A DNA stretch of 64,000 bases from Symbiodinium natans (lineage: Eukaryota; Sar; Dinophyceae; Suessiales; Symbiodiniaceae). Shown here in pieces: positions 10,101-17,853 of the stretch (the stretch's first letter is position 1; each line of letters opens with the position of its first letter). The stretch spans positions 329,001-393,000 of the forward strand of contig CAJNDS010002337.1 of the NCBI GenBank assembly GCA_905221605.1. The letters run 5' to 3'. The notes beneath the pieces are model-generated. The model was given only the letters and a program-made list of their open reading frames with translations. It was not told where the DNA came from and searched no databases. A program made the position numbers and the translations under genes.

Positions 10101-10395
10101 GGATGCCAGGAGTCTTTACGACATCCTTCACAAGGAGGATTTGAATTCCTCTGCTGGCGGCCTCAGGGAGAAGTACACGGCCCTGGAAGCCCTGAGCCTC
10201 GTGGAGCGGATTCGTCTGGCGGCGACTGAGGTCCGATGGGTACATAGTGATGCTCAAGTAGCTGATGGCATGACAAAGCCAAATCCCAGCGGCTCTCTGT
10301 ATGCTTTTCTTCAGCTCGGCAAGTGGAGGCTGATTTATGATCCTACGTTTACTGCTGCTAAGAAGCTTCGCAAACAAGGTAATCTTCGCTTGTAG
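4192..10395 (+). CDS. pol: pol: dioxygenase-like, MTase-like, integrase, RT, RNase H
   Basis: Frame 1 is open from 4192 (first ATG 4261) to TAG 10393-10395. The convincing part begins at ATG 5401 (1,664 residues). Domains in order: 2OG/Fe(II)-oxygenase-like about 5560-6000; degenerate methyltransferase-like about 6247-6720; integrase with HH-CC zinc site (His 6922 and 6937, Cys 7021 and 7030) and catalytic Asp 7111, Asp 7309, Glu 7417 (DX35E); an SH3-like segment (GDVVFYRREK) near 7770-7870; a linker with a 39-bp repeat near 8230-8320; RT with KARMVVVGF at 8914, DVKAAFLQG near 9052 and the HVDD active-site box at 9337-9348; RNase H with Asp 9808, Glu 9967, Asp 10102, Asp 10249. All catalytic residues are present. 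The integrase-RT order and HVDD box place it in copia. Confidence 0.93.
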   Translation, partial: HVIFKRIDPSISIPLAESPSGHLMIDLTRDWLQGASMFRSDAQRPLSFLCKSPAQYKDRNATSSGVPQCDLPEPSSEGVRHAHAVHETVCHDAHVSVCHTEHDAVGHDDRSDEPEPGTCQLGDVTSTSSLPQTMGSAPSFAIGVASAVLCNNGFEQPSRGDLQFELSHGDILLESTNYPRLQCHERDQQPEGQEEEERTQPAESRGEIRLHESSGAGSSGRSDSGIPVSWTARGDGHGTRFPEWIQCPRPLEGLLPMQVADPLRPCFRGPRPLPPGRASSLRRGHDRREGEGEGDKRGDHPSQDLGSQDCGIGGSRTEHASSTRADPHAEGEVFGNDHDAEGPGKRKVTFSANANDHELRAHELRGDGQDPGTQEGTGAGQRAVGVREPRNPGFMDPSGGTDSMIAAAQCEISGVEVQAREQRLCGDFSFEACTLLVDEMLGSGPTSSKRRGVSDAADGGRYLTFGMYKHGPMIGVTKLTVAYREFVKYMNSFMRAHLPEDFGWTSFIVSLDVNMPPHRDLHNCGLNAVFGLGSYKNGQLWIQDDDVAVDPAHCEWRSRSDGDQVPGSLHETCRKVVVFDPQRLHATSSWEGRRVIVTAYSVAGFESACVALKRELRLFRFLPPRSTPRRASDGMILDLDEDDCAYAKVALNDEQKEFLEQALHEACEDVSDVLFAMPRRQKSETDYVEVGGMEASGICRLVQQGGWKVKHLSPVDYDMSGGVSTRNAFTLCEKQRPMWMMLQLPHRAFDDGASDGSGVRTARRLQRGRKLLRNFISLLKDQIARGGEWIVIAPTSSRVWKERDCRGLLHDLMDKGQSYVTTVGGAISGGQKGTMRLITSSQSVQQRMSMMNREHRVEKGDKMLQGLVEGMLSPEATTDECAFGLRDEPLLDDALTPEGKKRAQKLLRTLHVRSGHPSNQTLASMLRGRGVHHEIVKMALEMQCQDCLETRLATPPPAVSLQQSEVPWKVIVLDNAEFRVGDQVIHFMLIVDEATHLATATEIFRRHVDEGRNATGEEALLAIEKSWIQMFGYPDRIRLDPEGCFRSRLLEDWAAERGIEIFPNPGEAHHQTGLVESLIGKIKADATTLLHGEEMDPYRAILNMVTAHNSIHRVQGFSPAQWAFGRDFSFGGRLFESDQQLPAIERQADPRHAFGQSLNTRMAAEEVYRKSTAAFQLSRLLNMRTRSQQTFLPGDVVFYRREKVPADKPAHETLGIPKAKMARWWGPGRVVASETRSDEKTRRPAQVVWIVSAGRLKRCSPDQLRHASDRERILADSAHEQITPGWTFHSLMQGLGTGHYDIYDDYVLPEDRSSATFRRTGSRAPRSRTPARSVAPHPPDAEMEGVKPRAEVSSRKEVPRAEVSSRKEVPRAEVSPRIQSTSSGSGGQGEPFSLQKYLQDPSYEPDIFRKAMERRAHSPTLGDLLDEPRFKQARAQHERQDRPLHVIQREGQAGLPSHAMQDAQPDPSFLGYMEEMQEDESIMCSFDVTLPEKESQWKRFRRDPSAWLVKGMRKQEVQYKRLGPEERTGFDKAKEAEVEQWVKEMAAKKVSTYVPPERVMRMRWVLTYKDTGAPKARMVVVGFEDPDLETLVSSSPTMSRRTRQMFYLMTKLQGWSSMKADVKAAFLQGSSSQLARNVFARPTPELAKALHVPEGHAIQIVKAAYGLVNAPAEWFRDVNRTLTGLGMQQLKSEPCAWRLVKQTPAGPRLIGLIAAHVDDFLLSGNEACEEWHEVVSKFYAKYRWSPWEVSPYNHCGVRIQESNNEVTMDQSTYCGTLEQIEYQKRDENLPATAEEVSQLRGLLGGIQWRAYSTAPQHLAVLSMLQSQVSKATVKTLMMANKLCREVYHQRQNVLKVVNLEIAPEDVTFVAWCDAAVGNRPDLASTGGYVIAATTPEILKGNVAPTVPVAWRSGKLPRVARSSLSAETQACSEAEEELMYVRFQWYEMCGHPVDLRKAAETARNIAGVIVTDARSLYDILHKEDLNSSAGGLREKYTALEALSLVERIRLAATEVRWVHSDAQVADGMTKPNPSGSLYAFLQLGKWRLIYDPTFTAAKKLRKQGNLRL
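4646..5404 (+). CDS. Internal ORF between protease and pol (frame 2)
   Basis: Starting at ATG 4646 this frame gives about 252 residues. It has a Ser/Thr-rich N-terminus, a KKKKKER basic run, a CSRCKLRILYVP segment (CXXC, about 4960-4995), then a charged Lys/Glu-rich tail. Its composition reads like protein. Frame 1 over the same bases is also open but reads like a shadow, rich in Arg, Gly, His and Glu. Its TGA (5402-5404) overlaps the ATG of the downstream pol frame in an ATGA arrangement. This suggests stop-reinitiation or a -1 shift. Function is unknown; I infer a linker or nucleic-acid-binding part of the polyprotein. Confidence 0.55.
   Translation: MASNSQAAETFNSSSPTETSSSRAPTTPASSVMNETSNQKDKKKKKERNPLSLEERYDFTRAVGPDPRDGRTQGYPCHGQREEMAMGRGSLSGSNAHGLWKVCSRCKLRILYVPAFGAHAHYRQAGPLPSDVATTVEKVKEKETKGETIPPKTLAAKTVALEGAEQSMLRRLEQIRTQKEKSLGMTTMPKGRGKGKSPSAPMPTTMNYEHTNSEEMAKTPGRKKAREQDSEQLEFESRETPDSWTRVEEPTA
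5560..6000 (+). other. 2OG/Fe(II)-dioxygenase-like domain within pol
   Basis: The translated segment shows MPPHRDLHN, an HxD metal-binding motif with His codon 5743 and Asp codon 5749. Then come beta-strand-like GLNAVFGLGSYKNGQLWI, VVVFDPQRLHATSS with the distal His at 5944, and EGRRVIVTAYS, where Arg 5968 or 5971 would bind 2-oxoglutarate. The HxD-65-residue-H-about-8-residue-R spacing fits the double-stranded beta-helix oxygenases (prolyl hydroxylase, AlkB and TET/JBP superfamily). Substrate is unknown; nucleic acid is a reasonable guess in a retroelement. Confidence 0.6.
6247..6720 (+). other. Degenerate cytosine-MTase-like domain within pol
   Basis: The order of blocks resembles a C5-methyltransferase Rossmann fold: DYVEVGGMEASGICRLV (motif I position, 6247), WMMLQLPHRAF (where active enzymes have PPC; here LPH at 6421-6429), GEWIVIAPTSSRVWK (where ENP is expected), and a later GG...KGTMRLITSS block. 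The catalytic Cys and Glu are absent, so it would be inactive. The call rests on pattern alone. Confidence 0.35.
8231..8320 (+). repeat. 39-bp coding minisatellite in pol linker
   Basis: About 2.3 in-frame copies of a 13-residue unit (PRAEVSSRKEV type) lie between the integrase and RT domains. This is a length-variable linker. Confidence 0.85.
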
Positions 10396-10406
10396 GTTTT
10401 TGGGCG

Positions 10407-10658
10407 TGTTTGTTTCATTTGCTGAACAGCCTTCAATGTGCTGAGCTTGAAATCTCTTGATCCCTGTGCAAGCTCCGATAACCTTGCTTGCCGATGTACA
10501 TTTCTCAAACTCCACCAGGGATCCCTTTTGCCTATGCTTTCCTCATGGAGGCTACGTGGAAGCCCGTGATTGGGCAGCGATCGACGGCACTGAAAACGAA
10601 GGCCTGCTTCTGCACAGTGCCCTGGCTTTTGTGGTTGAGCCTTTGGTTGCTACCAGAA
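10407..10658 (+). repeat. 3' LTR (252 bp)
   Basis: It matches 1706-1957 over its full length in my reading. It is followed directly by target duplication CCAAC. Confidence 0.92.
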
Positions 10659-10856
10659 CCAACCCCATGGCCATTGATCCTATACATGAGCCTGGGTAAT
10701 GATCATTGCTCTTGGCGAGTGTAGATGTGGCATTCTACTAAAAGTTTGTGAAGATACATGTTGGGTGTCCGCCTGGGGATGCTAGTACAAAAAATCCTCA
10801 CCTGAAGTACCAACCCTCTGCTTTTTTCCCCACATACCTGAATTCCCACATACCTG

Positions 10857-10964
10857 CCCAGAGAGCCCAAAATCCCTTACTCAAGCAATAATCCTGAAAA
10901 CGTATAGGGATCCTTTGTATGGTTTAAGGAATATTCTTTAATTAAGGGGTATGGGCTCTTTGGG
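10857..10964. repeat. MITE family B, diverged copy
   Basis: It begins CCCAGAGAGCCC and ends GGGCTCTTTGGG, with the family B core GGTTTAAGGAATATTC before the right end. Confidence 0.6.
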
Positions 10965-11280
10965 TGAACTCCCTGAGGGAATTGCAGATGGCACGCCGCA
11001 AGGAACGTATTCGCTCCGGGCGCCAGAAGCCATCGAAGTTCCAGCTCGTCCGGGAGCAGACATTTTGAGCCGTGCAACAACGCAGATCTACCAATCAAGG
11101 TCTGGAATCAACAAGGCGATGGAGAGAGAGCCATGCAGCTAGCTGTCGCATTTCCTGGCCGAGAACGCTGGGGTTTCAGCGTGTGGGGCCGAGGACAGCT
11201 GCGTCAATGTACAGTGTACAGTGATCTCGTCATCAAGCATCGCACGCCGCCTGAAAAATCAGCGATGCTGTGATACTAAT

Positions 11281-11391
11281 TACCAATCGCTTAAGAACCC
11301 CCCAAAAAAATCAACATGTTCGTCCTTATAAGGGCAATTATAAGGGGGATTATTATCTCCTTTTTTTTGGGGGTTCCTAAGCAACTAGTAG
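11281..11391. repeat. MITE family G
   Basis: Inverted ends TACCAATCGCTTAAGAACCC and GGGGTTCCTAAGCAACTAGTA flank an AT-rich centre. A second copy is at 17717. Confidence 0.6.
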
Positions 11392-12383
11392 TGCTGTGAT
11401 TGTTCAGGAAAGCGCGGGATCCTTTCAGTATTGCAAGGTACCCCAGTCCTTTCAACGCGTCAGGCTTCCTAAGGCGCCAGCCTGCAAGTCTGCGAGTTGT
11501 AGAAAACCCTAAACCCTAAACCCTAAACCCTAAAACCTAAACCCTAAACCCTAAACCCTAAAAGAAAAATCTTCAACATCACCCGCGCAAGGTCTCTGGC
11601 CAGCTCCAGGACCGAACGGGGATGCAAAAACCCTAAGTCCTAAACCCTGCTAAGCCCCTTGAAGCCAAGCTTCCCCGCTGCTGCCCATTAGGGTTAGGGT
11701 TTAGGGTTTAGGGTTTAGGGTTTAGGGTTTAGGGTTCAGGGGTTTGCCTAATTTCCCCACTACGACCCGCACCATTAGAGTCTATAGGGTTGTTGGGGAC
11801 CCCACTTCCCAGACCGGCCGGTAAGAGCAATTTATGGTCTCCAAACGGCTTGGCCAGATCAGATTAACATGGGTTTAGGGTTTAGGGTTTAGGGTTTAGG
11901 GTTTAGGGTTTAGGGTTTAGGGCTTAGGGTTTAGGGTTTAGGGTTTAGGGTTTCAGTGTGTATCTCTCCATGAGCTAGAAGACACAAGGTGCGGGTAATC
12001 TGGCCTCCCTGGACCTTATACATGCCAACGCCTCTTTGAGCATAATATCCTTAACCCTTAAAACCGTCATAAAGCAGACCCTCAATCCGACATAGACATG
12101 AAGCGAGAGGAGCAGCATGCGCTCCTCCCGGGTCACAGGAACGCTTCCCGGATCACGCCGGGAGACCTAGACTCTTTGAGCCTGTTGGGGCTGCCTACTT
12201 GGAGGTAGGTATACGTGAGGTTAAACGGGCTACAAGTATAGTACCATACTTATAACCCTGATGCTACTAACAACCCATGAACCTTCAAGTACTTGGTGTT
12301 TTGATGCGCCGAAGTGATGCTTTAAATCCAGCAACTTGGCGATCTTGCCAGGTATAGGACGGTCCTCTCCCAGGCCCAAGCCC

Positions 12384-12538
12384 TACTTGGAGGTTCATGG
12401 GACTTAATAACCACTTAGAACTGGGCTTGTAACCCCACTTATACTTGGGATAACCCCTATAAGGCCCTTTAGGGATATTATAAGTAGGGTTATAAGTACA
12501 GTTATAATTGATTAGTAAGTACCATGAACCTCCAAGTA
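12384..12538. repeat. MITE family A, full-length
   Basis: A 155-bp element running from TACTTGGAGGTTCATGG to its complement at the right end. The arms contain CTTATAA/TTATAAG steps and can fold back over almost the whole length. It ends in TA at both sides, consistent with a TA target. Confidence 0.85.
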
Positions 12539-12952
12539 AGGCCCTCTGGAGCTGGAGCAAGGCTAGACATCTGCTCTCACTTCTCGCTTCACTCATCTCT
12601 CACCCTAACCCTCAGGGAGCCCAGCACCCCTTAAGTGAGGACTCTGGGCCTGTCTTGGCCAGTCTATTTGGCCGCCAAGAAGCGAAACTTCCAGTTCCCA
12701 TCTGCAAGGTCGCAATTCCTTGGAGAGCTCCCGCGCGGGCTCCCGCGGAGGATCGCGGGCCCAGTCGCCGGCAAGGCGCGCGCCCGAGCTCTCGGCTGAT
12801 CAGGTCCGGTTTTGCCCTTGGCTTCACTCCCGGTGCGACCCTAAAAAATGGAAATTCCAGAGACCCTACCTAATTATGAAAACCCTATCCCCTGAACCCG
12901 AAACTTCCTAAACCCTATATGCAAAACCCTCTGAAGCCTTTCAAGTGCAAAT

Positions 12953-13036
12953 GGGTATTTCCCAAAATATCGGTACCCCTTTCATACTCAAGGATCTTTA
13001 GGCCCCAACAAGGGCACCCCCATTTTCGGAAACCCG
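12953..13036. repeat. MITE family C
   Basis: Ends GGGTATTTCCCAAAATATCG and CCCCATTTTCGGAAACCC match the copies at 40385 and 59890 (consensus end GGGTTTCCGAAAATAGGGGT). Confidence 0.6.
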
Positions 13037-13344
13037 TGAGAAGCCTGAGCTTCCGCTCTTCGTTGTCAAAGCCCTGCGCAGGTCTGAAACTTCGGCAAGC
13101 AGGCGCGGAAGAGTTGCTGACCCCAACGGTGTAGGGTTTTAGGGTTTTGGGGTTTAGGGTTTGGGCTTTAGGGTTTCGGGTTTAGGGCCCAACCTGCCCC
13201 TTAGTTCAGGAATACAGCGTAAATCAAAATTTGGATGCCTCTGTGCGTAGGGTGTAATCCTTCAATTAAGGGTCTTGGGCTCTCTGGAATACTAGTTCTT
13301 AGTAGGTAAGTAGGATAGTGCGCGCCACTGCGGCCTGCGGGAAC

Positions 13345-13455
13345 ATAAGCCAGCCCCCCCCCCCCCCCTCCCCCCCCCCCCCTCTCTTGTTCAATGGCCC
13401 CCCCCCCCCCCCCCTCTTGTTCAAGGGGGGGGGGGCCCCCCCCCCCCCCCCTTGG
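13345..13455. repeat. Poly-C / poly-G homopolymer tract
   Basis: Long C runs are broken by short CTCTTGTTCAA pieces that repeat. Similar C or G runs of 10-35 bp occur at 20379, 23624, 30585, 32234, 38138, 51697, 58971 and 62070. Lengths in such tracts are unreliable in assemblies. Confidence 0.9.
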
Positions 13456-13463
13456 TCAATAAC

Positions 13464-13812
13464 AGTGTTCTTAATAGGGTTTCACTTGATTTTAATTAAC
13501 GTTTTAATAGGACTTCTTTTGATTCTAATCGGGTTTTTGTTACTTTTGAAAGATTTCTAATAATATGAATGAGATTTTTATCCCTTCTAATAAGATTTGT
13601 ATTAGGTTTAACGGGATTCGTATTGAAATAATAGAAATCCTTGTCGAATTAAGTTCAACTCCTATTACAATTGATTGAACTGCTATTAAAATTAGTAGAA
13701 GTCCGATTAGAAATGCTACGAAAAAAGAAGGCAAATAGAAATCTTGTTACATTAATAGAAATCCTCTTGAAATTAGAAGGATTCCGAATAAAAAAGCAAT
13801 AGGAATCCTACC
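13464..13812. repeat. A+T-rich degenerate repeat block
   Basis: About 350 bp, far richer in A+T than its surroundings. It is built of degenerate 20-odd-bp units (TTAATAGG...TTTTGATT on the left, AATAGAAATCC types on the right), so the right half looks like an inverted version of the left. ORFs here are repeat translations. Confidence 0.55.
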
Positions 13813-15605
13813 TTGAATATCCGCAGGCCTCTTTTTTACGCACTCTCGTAAGTAGGGATTCAGAAGCGGACCACTTTCTCAGCTTTGAGGGACTGTTGTA
13901 TCTACGGTGTACCTACTTCCCGAATTTCTCGGAACGAACCAGTAGGAGGATTGGCGTAGGCGCGCAGGACACAAGTTCCGTGTCCTAAACACAAAAAGGA
14001 AGGGTGATGCGTTTTTCAGGGAACTGAACAATCAGAGTCTGGGAAGCTTTCGTCTGGTTGGGTTGCCCTGGGGATGCATGAAGCTGCTATAGGGGTTCAG
14101 GGTTCAGGGTCAGGAATTCAGAGTCGGGCACGCGAGGCCGGATGCAATTTTGCTCCGGCCTGGCGTCGGTCGGCTGTGACTTGCAGCCGACGGGTGCAAG
14201 CCGGATGAGCTGAGTTAGGCACCGAAAGCCATGACGGCTTCGCCTTGCGCGAGCCCACATGTCTAAAAGCGCCGACATTTTTCACATTTCGTTAGCCCAG
14301 AAGTCCAAATAACGAACAGTGGAGACACTGTCTGTGGCAGGCACACACCGAGATCTCACAGGCAGCGGCCTCGACATTTGTCCAATGCGGAACTGAACCT
14401 TGCCCTCCCCCAAAAGAGCATTTCGCTAAACTCCCTGGTCAAGAACAGCTGGGAACCCGAAAAACCCCTAAGCCCTGCACATACATACCAACACTAGGAC
14501 CAGAGTAGGCCCTTATTCCCTTTGTCGGGTTTGGGGTTAAACCCCAAACCCCAAGCCCCAAACCCCAAACCCCAAGCCCTCAAACCTCAAACCCTAAACT
14601 CTAAACCCTGAACCCGAAACCCTAAACCCTAAACCCTCAACCCAGGTCCGATGGGTCGCTGTCGGCCTTCTCCCACGGCTCGGAGAGCTCAAAGCTGATG
14701 TCTCGGGCACCGCCCTCGAAAGACCCGGAGAACACCTAGGGTTTAGGGTTTAGGGTTTAGGGTTTAGGGTTTAGGGTTTAGGGTTTAGGGTCACTAACAT
14801 GCAGTGTCGTTGCATAGCAAAGATTGTCACAGAGTTTGAGGCGCAAGTTTGTATTTGGGGTTACCACCCACCCCCACCCCACCAGCGGCCTTAGGCCATT
14901 GAACATCCCTAGCGCAATCGACAACAGGATGCTGCTTCAAGCATGCTCAGCAGACTTTCAGTAGTGCTCCACCTTTAACGTCGGTAGACTCGAAGTTCGG
15001 GCTCCTAAACCCTAAACCCTAAGCCCTAAACCCTAAACCCTAAACCCCACACCCTAAACCCCACACCCTAAACCCTAAACTCCAAACAGTTCTTTGTCCA
15101 GAAACGAAGGCGGTGCGGGCCTCTGTACTCGAGGCCGGCATGACAGAGGCAGGGATTTAGGGTTTACGGCTTAGGGTTTAGGGTTTAGGGTTATAGTGTT
15201 TAGGGTTTAGGGAATAGGGAATTAGGGTTTACGGTTTAGGGTTTCGGGCTTGGGGAATTCAATCAGTAGCCTTTTAATTTTGTTGTCTTCTGCTAGTCAT
15301 GGCGTTTGCCAAGGGATTCCAATAACTTATAAGAAGAGAAAGGGGGGATAGGGGCACCCCTTTTCGGGGAGCAGTCAGGAAGACACGAACCTCTGCCCAC
15401 CACGCCAGATTCCTCAGCCCCCAGCAATGTGGTGTACCCAGGGAACTCAATAACAAGTAAGAGGGTTTAGGGTTAGGGTTTGGGGTTTAGGGTTTAGGGT
15501 TTAATCTACCTTACTTCCTTCACATTCAGGTCCTCGCATATTGCTTGAGGTATATTCCGAAACCCGAAGCCCGGAACCATAAGCAGCAGCCCTTTTGCCT
15601 TATCT

Positions 15606-15752
15606 GAGGGTAGTTTCGTGGGCAATTTTTATGGTCCCTAACCTTCTTTCAATCTTGAAGGGTTCTGAAGTATCGGCCCTTGATTTGTATAGGGTACTAA
15701 AAGGGGGTACCCTTCTAAGGGCCCTTATTCAGGGCCCATGAAACTACCCTGA
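15606..15752. repeat. MITE family F
   Basis: Inverted ends GAGGGTAGTTTCGTGGGC and GGGCCCATGAAACTACCCT enclose a core with AAGGGTTCTGAAGTAT. Related copies lie at 27299 and 36991, with a fragment at 61077. Confidence 0.7.
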
Positions 15753-16796
15753 GACACCCTAAACCTTAAACCCTAAACCCTAAACCCTAAAGCCTAAAGC
15801 CTAAAGCCCAAAGCCTAGCGCCTAAAGCCCAAAGCCTAAACCCTAAAGCCTAAACCCTAAACCCTAAACCCTAAACCCTAAACCCTAAACCCTAAACCCT
15901 AAACCCTAAACCCTAAACCCTAAACCCTTACTTCGGCGGTCTTTGGCATCATTGGAACTCGCATCCCGGCGCGGCTCGCAGCCGCAGGTGCCGGGGGTCG
16001 ACACATCCTCGGAGCCCGAGCCCTAGCCGAGTATGGTTTTGTAGGGGCTCGTAGGGTTTAGGGTTTAGGGTTTAGGGTTAAGGGTTAAGGGTTTAGGGTT
16101 AAGGGTTTAGGGTTTAGGGTTTAGGGTTTAGGGTTTAGAACGGGCAGGTATGGTTTTGTAGGGGTTTGTAGGGTTTCCTTGGGGTACTTGGGAACAATTT
16201 GTTTTTTTTTGGGGGTACTATAATTCCTAAGAAACAGCAAACAATGTCATTTTGCTAGGGTTCCAAATTCAGTTCTGTTTCAGGTTTCAGGGCTTTAGGG
16301 TTGAGGGTTTTCAGGGTTTCAGGGGTTCAGGATGTTTTGGGGGTTTCAGGGTGTCAGGGTTTCAGGGTTTCAGGATGTTTTGGGGGTTTCAGGGTGTCAG
16401 GGGTTCAGGGTTTCAGGATGTTTCGGAGGTTTCACGGTTTTTTGGGGCTTCAGGGTTTCCAGGGTTTCAGGGTTTCAGGGTTTCAGGGTTCAGCTTGTTG
16501 GGTTTAGGGCTCATTGTTTCGGAGTTTTTGGGGGGTCCAGCATGGCCCGTGACTATGTCATCTTTTCGAAGAGGAGAGTCTGGGCTCTATTCTCTGCGAC
16601 TCCTGGGTTACTGCAGGAGGCTAGAGCTGCGGACTGTGGAGTTAAGGGCCTCGGGCTTGGGGAACCTGAAAACTACCAATTCTATACCCTAAACCCTCAA
16701 CCCTCAACCTTAAACCCTAAACCTTAAGTTCCCTGGACTTTACCAGGTCGGACCAGGCCGCAAGTGGGGTCCCCTCTGCAATGCCCTCAGCATGAG

Positions 16797-16945
16797 GGCT
16801 TGGAGGTTCATGGTACTTATGAACCAATTATAAATTATAACTGTACTTATAACCCACTTATAAGCCCCTTGAGTGCCCTAATGTGGTTAGAAGTACAACT
16901 ATAAATACCGTTCCAAGCCTAAACCCTAAACCATGAACCTCCGAG
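16797..16945. repeat. MITE family A, interrupted near right end
   Basis: The left end CTTGGAGGTTCATGGTACTT is followed by the usual TTATAA core. Two CCCTAAA units lie just before the right end ACCATGAACCTCC. Confidence 0.65.
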
Positions 16946-17716
16946 AGCCCTTGCTTCAGGCTGTTGGGGTTCAGGGCTGGGTTGTTGTTTTACGATTTGA
17001 GGTTTAGGGGTTTAGGGTTTTAGATTTCTGGGTTTGGGGTTTTAGGCTTTAGGGTTTTATGTTTAGGGCTTGAGGGTTTGGGGTTTAGGTTGAGGGCTTT
17101 AGGGTATTGGGCTTTAGGTTGGAAGCTTTAGGGTTGTTGGTGTAAAAGTGCGTTGGGTCAGGACGAGTTTGGATTTCAAATCATTGTGGGTGCCCTCTTT
17201 TTGATGTTTCTTTGTTGTGATTCTTTCTCATGATGATCGAATGCATGGGTTTCCCATACGTCAGAGGTACCCTTCTTGGGGGTTCCTATATGTAGGTTCC
17301 TCGGGTAGTTGTGGGCGCATCGGTGGGTTTAGGGTTCAGGGTTCAGAGTTTATTTGGGGTTTGGGGTTTAGGGTTTAGGGTACAAAGCAGTTAGCCCTTT
17401 TCAGGCCCAGGACCGCAAAAGATGCAAAAGGTCTAGGGTTTGAAGCTCGCTCAGATTCTCGGACTCGGGGCCGAGTAATTCTCTTTCGGAAGAGCGGGCC
17501 TTGACATTTCTCATCAAATCTCCTTAAACCCTAAACCCTAAAACCCAAAAACCCTAAAACCCCTAAAACCCTAAAACCCTAAAACCCTAAACCCTAAAGC
17601 CCTGAATCCTGATGTCCCAAGCCCTCCAGGTACAGCGACTGTCGACCATGATGCCTCCAAGAGGCCTGTCGCTCCCCCAAACCCTCAATGACCCACGGAG
17701 TATGAGCCCGCAATCT

Positions 17717-17853
17717 ACTATTTGCTTAAGAACCCCCCCCCCAAAAAAAAAATCAAAACAATAAAAAAAGAGTAAGATATCTTAATCCCTATATTGCCCT
17801 TACAAGGAAGAAGAATGTCTTTTATTTTTTTGGAGCTCTGAAGCAATTGGTAG
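17717..17853. repeat. MITE family G
   Basis: Begins CTATTTGCTTAAGAACCCC and ends CTCTGAAGCAATTGGTAG, with an AT-rich interior. Confidence 0.5.

Larger units (their letters stand above)
1701..10663 (+). mobile_element. Complete Ty1/copia-class LTR retrotransposon
   Basis: An 8,953-bp element (1706-10658) lies between 5-bp target duplications CCAAC at 1701-1705 and 10659-10663. Order is LTR, primer site, gag, protease, extra domains, integrase, RT, RNase H, LTR. Integrase before RT defines the copia order. The two LTRs look identical by eye and all catalytic motifs are present, so insertion is recent. There is no clear polypurine tract before the 3' LTR; the last bases are gtttttgggcg. Codon reading changes frame several times (see gag and pol entries), so the copy is either slightly damaged or uses recoding. 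Confidence 0.95.
10664..13340. other. Mosaic region with repeats and weak exon-like islands
   Basis: Telomere-type tracts lie at about 11505-11562, 11690-11740, 11871-11955 and 13130-13190. MITEs lie at 10857, 11281, 12384 and 12953. Islands at 10985-11070 (MARRKERIRSGRQKPSKF then TGA) and 11403-11500 read like exons but have no second copy to test the frame. The rest shows nothing I can name. Confidence 0.45.

Noticed and set aside
13318-13560. Proline-rich ORF
   Set aside because: It is the translation of poly-C tracts plus A+T-rich repeat.
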